From assembly GCF_042433515.1 (NCBI RefSeq), contig NZ_JBHLVH010000004.1, positions 124,001-188,000 on the forward strand: a DNA stretch of 64,000 bases, read 5' to 3'. Positions 58,042-64,000 of this stretch are shown piece after piece. The DNA is from Kytococcus schroeteri (lineage in GTDB: Bacteria > Actinomycetota > Actinomycetes > Actinomycetales > Dermatophilaceae). Each line of letters opens with the position of its first letter. Within the stretch, counting starts at the first letter, position 1. The notes under the pieces are model-generated. The model had not been told where the DNA came from and did no database searches. It saw nothing but the letters and a program-made list of their open reading frames with translations. The translations under genes and the position numbers were made by a program.

Positions 58042-58371
58042 GCGCGGTGGGGGGAGGCCACGGCATCGAGCGACATCGACCTGCTCGTGGAGCTCGTTCC
58101 GGGTGGCGGGAACGAACTGATGCGACTCGCCGCCATCGGGGAGGAACTGAGCATGGCTCTGGGGCGGCGGGTCGACGTGGTGGCGTCCAGCCTGCTGCGT
58201 GACGAGGTCTCCGGCACCGCCCTCGACGACGCCGTGGACCCCGTGAGCCGTTCGACCGACCAGCGGGGCGTCGTGGCCATGCGCGACGACGTGCACGCCC
58301 TCGATGCGGCGACGTCCCTGCCGACCCGCTACCGCAAGAGCCACGTCGGCCGCGTGTTCGACATCGCCTGA
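58042..58371 (+). pseudogene. Remnant of a MntA/HepT-type nucleotidyltransferase-HEPN toxin-antitoxin pair
   Basis: Directly after the argG terminator an open frame without a plausible start reads RWGEATASSDIDLLVELVPGG, EELSMALGRRVDVVAS and DDAVDPV, which is the antitoxin nucleotidyltransferase from its DID catalytic motif to the end; the N-terminal GS-R-G motif is missing. In the same frame it continues VVAMRDDVHALDAATSLPTRYRKSHV, like the start of a HepT/HEPN toxin, then stops at 58371. Both genes are cut and joined, so this is a degraded TA pair. Confidence 0.65.
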
Positions 58372-58460
58372 GCTCCCACTCCTCGCGGCGCGGAGGCCGT
58401 CCCCGCGCGCCCGGCGGGACTGGGTCACGCGGCACCCCCGCCCCCTGAGACACTGCCGGC

Positions 58461-59657
58461 ATGTACGCGTTCAAGGACCAGCTGACCTCCGAGCTCACCG
58501 AGATCAAGGACGCCGGCCTGTGGAAGGACGAGCGCGAGCTCACCTCCCCGCAGTCCGCCCACGTCACCACCAAGAAGGCCGAAGCGCTGAACTTCTGCGC
58601 CAACAACTACCTCGGGCTGGCCGACCACCCGGAGGTCGAGGCCGCCGCCAAGTCCGCCCTCGACGAGTGGGGCTTCGGCATGGCCTCGGTGCGCTTCATC
58701 TGCGGCACCCAGACCCTGCACACCGAGCTGGAGCAGAGGATCGCCGCCTTCGTGGGCTGCGAGGACGCGATCCTGTACGCCTCCTGCTTCGACGCCAACG
58801 GCGGCTTCTTCGAGGTGCTCTTCGGCAAGGAGGACGCCATCGTGTCCGACGCGCTGAACCACGCGAGCATCATCGACGGCGTGCGCCTGAGCAAGGCCAT
58901 GCGCTACCGCTACGCCAACCGCGACATGGACGACCTGCGCACCCAGCTGCAGGCCGCGAAGGACGCCGGCGCGCGCCGCACCGTCATCGTCACCGACGGC
59001 GTGTTCTCCATGGACGGCTACTACGCCCCGCTGGAGGAGATCTGCGACCTGGCCGAGGAGTTCGGCGCCATGGTGGTGGTGGACGACTCCCACGCCACCG
59101 GCTTCACCGGCGAGAAGGGCCGCGGCACCGCGGAGAAGTTCGATGTCATCGACCGCGTGGACGTGGTGACCGGCACCTTCGGCAAGGCCCTGGGTGGCGC
59201 CTCCGGTGGTTTCGTGGCCGGCCCCAAGGAGGTGGTGGCCCTGCTCAAGCAGCGCTCCCGCCCGTACCTGTTCAGCAACGCCGTGGCGCCCAGCACCGCC
59301 GCCGGCTCGCTCAAGGCCCTGGAGCTGGTGGAGTCCTCCGACGAGCTGCGCGCCCAGCTGGAGCGCAACGCGAAGCTCTTCCGCGAGCTCATGACCGAGG
59401 CCGGCTTCGAGTTGCTCGAGGGCAGCCACCCGATCATCCCGGTGATGTTCCCCGGCGAGGACGGCGCCCGCCAGGCCGGCCAGGTGGCCGAGGCGATGCT
59501 GGAGCGCGGCGTGTACGTCATCCCGTTCAGCTACCCGGTGGTGCCCAAGGGCGAGGCGCGCATCCGCGTGCAGCTCTCGGCGGCCCACTCCGAGGAGGAC
59601 GTGCGCGCCTGCGTGCAGGCCTTCGTCGACTCCCGCGAGGCCGTCGCGGGCGCCTGA
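58461..59657 (+). CDS. kbl: Glycine C-acetyltransferase (2-amino-3-ketobutyrate CoA ligase)
   Basis: Splits 2-amino-3-ketobutyrate with CoA to glycine and acetyl-CoA, completing threonine breakdown begun by Tdh. The 398-residue PLP enzyme has NFCANNYLGLADHPEV, ASVRFICGTQTLHTELE, VVVDDSHATGFTGEKGRG and the PLP Lys242 in TGTFGKALGGASGG, all as in E. coli Kbl. ATG at 58461 has no ribosome-binding site; GACACT lies 6 bases upstream. Its stop overlaps the PP2C-like gene (TGATG). tdh is 6 kb away, not adjacent. Confidence 0.95.
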   Translation: MYAFKDQLTSELTEIKDAGLWKDERELTSPQSAHVTTKKAEALNFCANNYLGLADHPEVEAAAKSALDEWGFGMASVRFICGTQTLHTELEQRIAAFVGCEDAILYASCFDANGGFFEVLFGKEDAIVSDALNHASIIDGVRLSKAMRYRYANRDMDDLRTQLQAAKDAGARRTVIVTDGVFSMDGYYAPLEEICDLAEEFGAMVVVDDSHATGFTGEKGRGTAEKFDVIDRVDVVTGTFGKALGGASGGFVAGPKEVVALLKQRSRPYLFSNAVAPSTAAGSLKALELVESSDELRAQLERNAKLFRELMTEAGFELLEGSHPIIPVMFPGEDGARQAGQVAEAMLERGVYVIPFSYPVVPKGEARIRVQLSAAHSEEDVRACVQAFVDSREAVAGA

Positions 59658-60526
59658 TGGGCATCGACCGCCGCATGCTGGGTCCTGTCTCCCCCGAGGT
59701 GGGGCCCAGCCACGGGGCGCCCCTGGAGCCCGGCGGGCGGGTCCGCTGGGCGGCGCACACCGCCATCGACTGCCAGGACGCCGCCGCGTGGCGCGCGCTG
59801 CCCGCCGCGGGCGGGCGCGCGGCCGTGGGTGTGGTGGCCGACGGCGCCGGGGTGGGCCCCGAGCTGCGCCCCGGCTGCGAGCACCCCGTGGACTGGTTCA
59901 GCACCCGCCTGGTCGATGCCGTGCTCGCACGCCTCGCACCGGCGGACGCCCTCGGGCCTGTGGTGGGCGAGCCGCCCACCCTGGCCGATGCGGTGGCCGG
60001 CGCCCTGGAGTGCGTGCGCGGCGCCCACCCCGGCTGCGACGCCGACACCGGACCGTGGGCCACTCTCGCCGTGGCCCGCGCCGTGGGCGACCGACTGGAG
60101 TACTTCGTGCTGTGCGACTCCTCGCTGGTGGTGCGCTTCACCGACGGCCAGGTGCTGCAGGTCATCGACGGGCGGCTCGACGCGCTGGTGGGCGGCTGGG
60201 CCGGCACCGGGCCCTCCCCCGCATCGGTCATGAACACCCCCGGCGGGTGGTGGAGCGCCCGCGCCGACGTGCGCGCCGCCGACGAGGGACTCACCGGGTC
60301 GTTCGCGCTGGAGGAGGTGGAGGCCGCCTGGCTCGCCACCGACGGGGCGACGCGGCCGATCGAGATGTTCCGCACCCTGGACGCACCCGCCTGGGCCGAG
60401 GCCGTGGCGCGCGACCCGTGGGCGCTGGCGCACGGCATCCGGGCGCACGAGACCGAGCACGCCGAGCGGCTGCGGGCCGGCGGACACAAGGTGCACGACG
60501 ACATCGCGATCCTGCGCGTGGTCTGA
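59657..60526 (+). CDS. PP2C-type protein phosphatase-like protein
   Basis: A 289-residue protein with the metal-binding motifs of PPM/PP2C phosphatases: VGVVADGAGVG (Asp-Gly), AAWLATDGATRPIE (Asp), and the terminal VHDDIAILRVV (Asp-Asp). The N-terminus lacks the usual RxxNED. No membrane segment. It begins inside the kbl stop (TGATG) and is followed by a strong terminator, so it is always made with kbl. Whether it is catalytic and which phosphoprotein it acts on are unknown. Confidence 0.78.
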   Translation: MGIDRRMLGPVSPEVGPSHGAPLEPGGRVRWAAHTAIDCQDAAAWRALPAAGGRAAVGVVADGAGVGPELRPGCEHPVDWFSTRLVDAVLARLAPADALGPVVGEPPTLADAVAGALECVRGAHPGCDADTGPWATLAVARAVGDRLEYFVLCDSSLVVRFTDGQVLQVIDGRLDALVGGWAGTGPSPASVMNTPGGWWSARADVRAADEGLTGSFALEEVEAAWLATDGATRPIEMFRTLDAPAWAEAVARDPWALAHGIRAHETEHAERLRAGGHKVHDDIAILRVV

Positions 60527-60553
60527 GCGGACGCGTCGGCCCCGGGAACGGCC

Positions 60554-60585
60554 GAGCCCCCACGACCGACCGGTCGTGGGGGCTC
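60554..60585. terminator. Bidirectional terminator
   Basis: GAGCCCCCACGACC (60554-60567) / GGTCGTGGGGGCTC (60572-60585), loop GACC, between convergent genes. Confidence 0.85.
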
Positions 60586-60600
60586 TCGGTGTGGCGCGCG

Positions 60601-60882
60601 TCAGCCCTTGTGGAACAGGCGGCGCAGCAGGCCGAGGGTGAAGACGGTGGCACCGGCGCCGCCGAGGCCCATGGCCACGCGGTCACCGCGGAGCTGGCCG
60701 CCCTCGTCGTACATGGTCTGGTTGAACTTGATCTGCGCGTCCTCCTGGGCGCGGCGTGCCACCTCCTTGGGGTGCACGCGGTACACGAGCTCGTCGACGT
60801 CGCCCGCAAGGCGAAGGCGGGAGGCGTCGATGTCGCGCGTGATCTGCTCGACGGAACGGGTGTCCTTGGGCTGCTTGGCCAC
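60601..60882 (-). CDS. DUF3618-domain protein
   Basis: A 93-residue actinobacterial protein of unknown function. The DUF3618 core is RSVEQITRDIDASRLRLAGDVDELVYRVHP, an amphipathic helix, and the C-terminus GLGGAGATVFTLGLLRRLFHKG is a short membrane segment with basic end. GTG at 60882 follows AAGGAAAGG. It is divergent from bcp by 66 bases. Confidence 0.88.
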   Translation of the reverse strand: MAKQPKDTRSVEQITRDIDASRLRLAGDVDELVYRVHPKEVARRAQEDAQIKFNQTMYDEGGQLRGDRVAMGLGGAGATVFTLGLLRRLFHKG

Positions 60883-60948
60883 GAGATTGCCTTTCCTTGG
60901 GAAACTCCCTGAAACTCTAACCCAGAAGCGACCCGAAGGAGACCCGTC

Positions 60949-61434
60949 ATGACCCGCCTCGAGCCCGGCGACGCCGCCCCCGACTTCACCCTGGCCAGCA
61001 CCGAGGGAGGCACCGTCTCGCTGTCTGACCTGCGCGGACGCAAGGTGGTGCTGTTCGTCTACCCCGCGGCCTCCACGCCGGGCTGCACCACGGAGGCCTG
61101 TGACTTCCGTGACAACGCCGCCGCCCTGGCCGATGCCGGGTACGCCGTCTACGGCCTGAGCAAGGACACGGTGGAGAAGAACACGAAGTTCGCGGAGAAG
61201 TACGAGCTGGGCTACCCGCTGCTCTGCGACCCGGAGCTGGAGACGCTGAAGGCCTACGGCGCGTACGGCGAGAAGAAGAACTACGGCAAGGTGGTGCAGG
61301 GCGTCATCCGCAGCACGTTCGTCATCGACGAGCAGGGGCGCATCGAGCACGCGCGGTACAACGTGCGGGCCAAGGGGCACGTGGCGTCGCTGGGCAAGAA
61401 CGAGCTGGGGCTGCCGCTCACCAGCGCCGTCTGA
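60949..61434 (+). CDS. bcp: Thioredoxin-dependent thiol peroxidase (peroxiredoxin Q / Bcp)
   Basis: Reduces hydrogen peroxide and organic peroxides. The 161-residue protein has the peroxidatic Cys in STPGCTTEACDFRD with the resolving Cys five residues later, the atypical 2-Cys PrxQ arrangement. LEPGDAAPDFTL at the start and VIRSTFVIDEQGRI near the end are family-typical. AAGGAG lies seven bases before the ATG. A tRNA-Leu gene follows. Confidence 0.95.
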   Translation: MTRLEPGDAAPDFTLASTEGGTVSLSDLRGRKVVLFVYPAASTPGCTTEACDFRDNAAALADAGYAVYGLSKDTVEKNTKFAEKYELGYPLLCDPELETLKAYGAYGEKKNYGKVVQGVIRSTFVIDEQGRIEHARYNVRAKGHVASLGKNELGLPLTSAV

Positions 61435-61454
61435 CGGGGCACAATGGCCGCCGC

Positions 61455-61537
61455 GCGCGAGTGGTGGAACTGGCAGACACGCACGGTTTAGGTCCGTGTG
61501 CTCCGGCGTGCGGGTTCGAGTCCCGCCTCGCGCACCA
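61455..61537 (+). tRNA. tRNA-Leu, anticodon TAG
   Basis: An 83-nt gene. Acceptor arms GCGCGAG (61455-61461) and CTCGCGC (61527-61533), discriminator A and encoded CCA (61535-61537). Anticodon stem CACGG/CCGTG with loop TTTAGGT places TAG at 61489-61491. A long variable arm (class II) and the T-loop GGTTCGAGTCC support tRNA-Leu. It begins 20 bases after the bcp stop. Confidence 0.96.
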
Positions 61538-61544
61538 GGGCCCG

Positions 61545-62645
61545 TCACGCAGGTGGCAGGTGCACCGTGGTCGCGTAGGCCAGGTGGTCCGAGACGCCCA
61601 GTTCCAGCACCTCGCAGGAGTCGACGGTCGCCGTGTGGCTCACGATGACGTGGTCGATGGCGCTGCGCCCCCAGGCGGGCCACCCGACCGGCCACGTGCC
61701 CTGCGGCGTACCGCACCGCCGGGCCGTGTCGGCGAGGCCCTCCATCCCCGCGAGCCCACCGTGGCGGACCGTGGCGTTGAGGTCGCCCACCAGAAGCACC
61801 GGCCCCTCCTCTGCTGCCGTCTCGGCCTCGGTCACCAGCCCGTCCAGGTCGCGGCGCCACTCGTCCATCCAGCCGGGCACGGGCGCCGCCGGGTGGACCG
61901 CCAGCAGCAGCGGGTGCGCGGGGTCGGTGGGCTCCAGGCGCACGCTCCCCTGCATCGAGGGGGTGACGGAGCGCGGGGTGTACTCCGGCAGCCCCTCGCG
62001 CAGCAGCACCGACGTGGCCTCGATGCCGGAGTCCTCCGGCGCCCAGCGGCCTGAGGCGTCACTGGTGTGCAGGGTGCCGCGCCAGCCGGCGGCGCGCATG
62101 GCCCGCTGCGCCCGGGCGTGGGAGGTCTCCGGCAGCACCACCACGTCGGGGTGGAAGCGGGTCTCCAGGGCCGTGAGGTCCGCGGCGGTGAACGCGCCGA
62201 GGCTGTTGAAGGTCACCACCGTGAGAGTGGTGCCGTCAGCCGATGCACTGCCCGTGTCCGGCGCGGGCGCGGCCCACGGCGGACCGGCCGGCGCGAGGAC
62301 CAGACCCAACGCGGCAGCGAGGCCGGGCACGGACGCCGCGAGCCACCACCACCAGGCCCGGTGCCGGCGGCGCCACGCCCACACCCCCACGGCCAGGAGC
62401 ACCAGGCCCGCCAGCCCCAGGGCCACCCCGGCAGGGACCGGGAAGGACAGCGCGTGCGCCACCAGAGTGCGGGTGCTCAACCACCGGGAGAAGCCCACGG
62501 ACGGCCACCACACGAGGACCGCGGCGGCCACGAGGGCCAGCCCCACGAGCGCGGCCAGGACGGCAGCTGCTCCCCGGCGCCAGCCCCGGCGGCGGTGTCC
62601 CGGCACGGCCTCCCCCGCAACGGGCCCCTGCACCGTCGACTCCAC
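61545..62645 (-). CDS. Membrane-anchored endonuclease/exonuclease/phosphatase-family protein
   Basis: A 366-residue protein with three N-terminal membrane helices (about 25-48, 70-92, 100-120) and an extracytoplasmic EEP domain. Catalytic motifs: VVTFNSLGAFTAADL (Asn), VVVLPETSH (Glu), VLLVGDLNATVRH (Asp-x-Asn), and SAIDHVIVS, LELGVSDHLAY (Asp-His). Such exported EEP proteins act on phosphodiesters of lipids, DNA or nucleotides; the substrate is unknown. GTG at 62645 has GGAGAGGGG upstream. It is convergent with the tRNA gene. Confidence 0.88.
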   Translation of the reverse strand: MESTVQGPVAGEAVPGHRRRGWRRGAAAVLAALVGLALVAAAVLVWWPSVGFSRWLSTRTLVAHALSFPVPAGVALGLAGLVLLAVGVWAWRRRHRAWWWWLAASVPGLAAALGLVLAPAGPPWAAPAPDTGSASADGTTLTVVTFNSLGAFTAADLTALETRFHPDVVVLPETSHARAQRAMRAAGWRGTLHTSDASGRWAPEDSGIEATSVLLREGLPEYTPRSVTPSMQGSVRLEPTDPAHPLLLAVHPAAPVPGWMDEWRRDLDGLVTEAETAAEEGPVLLVGDLNATVRHGGLAGMEGLADTARRCGTPQGTWPVGWPAWGRSAIDHVIVSHTATVDSCEVLELGVSDHLAYATTVHLPPA

Positions 62646-62892
62646 CCCGTCGCCCCTCTCCCTCGGTCTACCGCGATCGTACGCACACGCCCGGGCGTCC
62701 CCGGGGCCCCGGTGCAGGACCTCCCGCAACCGGCCGGGCTCCCGGAGTCCGTCCGGCCGGATCGCGAGGGGCCGCAGAACCTCCCGTGCCACAGCCGCAT
62801 CCGCCGCCGGAACCGGCATCACCCCGGCCGAACCCCCGGACATCGGCGCCCCTCGTGGCTAGGGTCGTTCGGTACCTGACGAAAGGCACACC

Positions 62893-64000
62893 ATGGAGTC
62901 CTTCCTCACCACGGCCAACGAGTGGCTGTGGTCCCAGTACATGATCTTCCTGATCCTCGCGCTCGGCGCGGGGTTCAGTCTGCTGCTGCTCTTCCCGCAG
63001 CTCCGACGCCTCCCGGACATGATCACCGCCCTCAAGGAGGGTGGTGACTCCAAGCGCGGCCTCTCCCCGTTCCAGTCGTTCGCCATCGCCCTGGGTGGGC
63101 GCGTGGGCGTCGGCAACATCGTGGGTGTGGCCACGGCCATCCACTTCGGTGGCCCCGGCGCCGTGTTCTGGATGTGGGTGACCGCCTTCCTGGGCGCCAC
63201 CGTCGCCATCGCCGAGAGCTCCCTGGCGCAGGTCTGGAAGCGCGAGGTCAACGGCGAGTACCGCGGTGGCCCGGCCTACTACATCGAGCAGGGGCTGGGC
63301 TGGAAGTGGCTGGCCGTGCTGTACGCCATCGGCACGATCTTCGCCACCACCATCACCGGCCCGTCCATCCAGTCGTTCAGCATCTCGGACTCCAACCTGG
63401 CCGCCTTCCACGTGCCGATGTGGGTCAGCGGCGCCGTGGTGGCCGCGCTGTTCTGCCTGGTGACCTTCGGCGGCATGCACCGCCTGGGCCGCGTCACCGA
63501 GATGGTGGTGCCGTTCATGGCGGGCGCCTACATCCTCGTGGGCCTGGCGATGATGGTGCTGCGCGCCGGCGACGTGCCCGACATGTTCGGCCTCATCTTC
63601 CGCAGTGCCTTCGGCGGTGAGGCGATGTTCGGCGGCATGCTCGGCGCGGTCATCATGTGGGGCGTCAAGCGCGCCATCTACTCCTCCGAGGTGGGGACCG
63701 GCTCGGCCGCGCAGGCCTCGGCCGCCGCGGAGGTCTCGCACCCGGTCAAGCAGGGTCTGGCACAGGGCTTCTCGGCGTACGTGGACACGCTGTTCGTGTG
63801 CACCATCACGGCCCTGATGATCCTGCTCACCAAGAGCTACAACGTGGCCGACCCGGACGGCAAGATGATCGTGGAGTACATGCCCGGCGAGAACCCGGGC
63901 GCCAACTACACGCAGGCCGCCATCGACTCGGTGTTCCCCGGGTTCGGGCCGGCGTTCGTGGCCGTGGCCATGTTCTTCTTCGCGTTCACCACGCTGCTGT
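62893..64000 (+). CDS. Sodium:alanine symporter (AGCS) family protein, 3' end beyond window
   Basis: About 369 residues of a polytopic Na+-coupled amino-acid symporter. AGCS signatures: SPFQSFAIALGGRVGVGNIVGVATAIHFGGPGAVFWMW, GATVAIAESSLAQVWKREVNGEYRGGPAYYIEQGLG, and FGGMLGAVIMWGVKRAIYSSEVGTGSAAQASAAAEVSHPVKQG. The window ends inside a later membrane helix (FFFAFTTLL). GAAAGG lies just before the ATG at 62893, and TAGGGT (62860-62865) is a plausible -10. The gene is intact as far as seen. Confidence 0.94.
   Translation, partial: MESFLTTANEWLWSQYMIFLILALGAGFSLLLLFPQLRRLPDMITALKEGGDSKRGLSPFQSFAIALGGRVGVGNIVGVATAIHFGGPGAVFWMWVTAFLGATVAIAESSLAQVWKREVNGEYRGGPAYYIEQGLGWKWLAVLYAIGTIFATTITGPSIQSFSISDSNLAAFHVPMWVSGAVVAALFCLVTFGGMHRLGRVTEMVVPFMAGAYILVGLAMMVLRAGDVPDMFGLIFRSAFGGEAMFGGMLGAVIMWGVKRAIYSSEVGTGSAAQASAAAEVSHPVKQGLAQGFSAYVDTLFVCTITALMILLTKSYNVADPDGKMIVEYMPGENPGANYTQAAIDSVFPGFGPAFVAVAMFFFAFTTLL

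Overview
The window is a 64 kb piece of a very GC-rich chromosome from an actinobacterium. A Micrococcales-type organism is my inference. It rests on the actinobacterial tmRNA tag, DUF3039 and DUF3618 proteins, a CsoR copper regulator, long-form ArgG and GAPDH, many GTG starts, dense ATGA/GTGA/TGATG gene overlaps, and several start codons placed 7-8 bases after a -10 box (leaderless mRNAs). No phage, insertion sequence or CRISPR array is visible. Most of the window is core metabolism broken up by small accessory cassettes and decaying genes.

Layout. 1-5.4 kb: an SGNH-type acyltransferase cut by the left edge, then divergent homogentisate dioxygenase and an unknown protein plus fumarylacetoacetase (tyrosine catabolism). 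5.4-11.3 kb: three related exported, wall-anchored-looking proteins around a copZ-copA-csoR copper operon. 11.3-13.1 kb: 4-hydroxyphenylpyruvate dioxygenase with a divergent Lrp-type regulator. 13.1-17 kb: DUF3039, SF2 helicase and PolA-like polymerase operon. 17-20.8 kb: malic enzyme coupled to a DEAD-box RNA helicase. 20.9-24.1 kb: thioredoxin-like protein, TcdA-like/TatD-like pair, tmRNA and smpB. 24.2-27.8 kb: a cassette of a small secreted beta-gamma-crystallin-like protein and an ABC transporter, bounded by two nearly identical hairpins. 27.9-33 kb: leuB, and divergently a Leu-rich leader peptide, leuC and an in-frame leuD-leuA fusion. 33-38.2 kb: RF2, an alcohol dehydrogenase, and two tandem Tat-exported serine hydrolases. 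38.3-43.1 kb: a compact Tad pilus operon.

43.4-47.8 kb is a decay-prone stretch. It has an SDR gene with an internal stop, yaaA, a manganese riboswitch with its GDT1-type transporter, a secreted toxin gene with an in-frame stop overlapping its immunity gene, and a VOC-protein remnant. 47.8-64 kb: aldehyde dehydrogenase, CaiB-type CoA transferase, VapBC, threonine dehydrogenase, exonuclease III, long GAPDH, an ABM monooxygenase, argF-argG with ARG-box-like sites, an NTase/HepT remnant, kbl, a PP2C-like protein, DUF3618, Bcp, tRNA-Leu(TAG), an EEP-family membrane protein and a Na+/alanine symporter cut by the right edge.

How the genes work together. HppD, HmgA and FahA cover tyrosine breakdown except for maleylacetoacetate isomerase, for which the unknown gene between hmgA and fahA is the natural candidate. 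LeuB, LeuC and LeuDA form the whole leucine branch. Tdh and Kbl make a threonine-to-glycine route. SmpB and tmRNA form the ribosome-rescue pair. The most unusual items are the LeuD-LeuA fusion, the crystallin-like peptide/ABC cassette, the interrupted toxin with its immunity gene, the V(D/E)TG surface-protein family, and the atypical carbamoyl-phosphate motif in ArgF.
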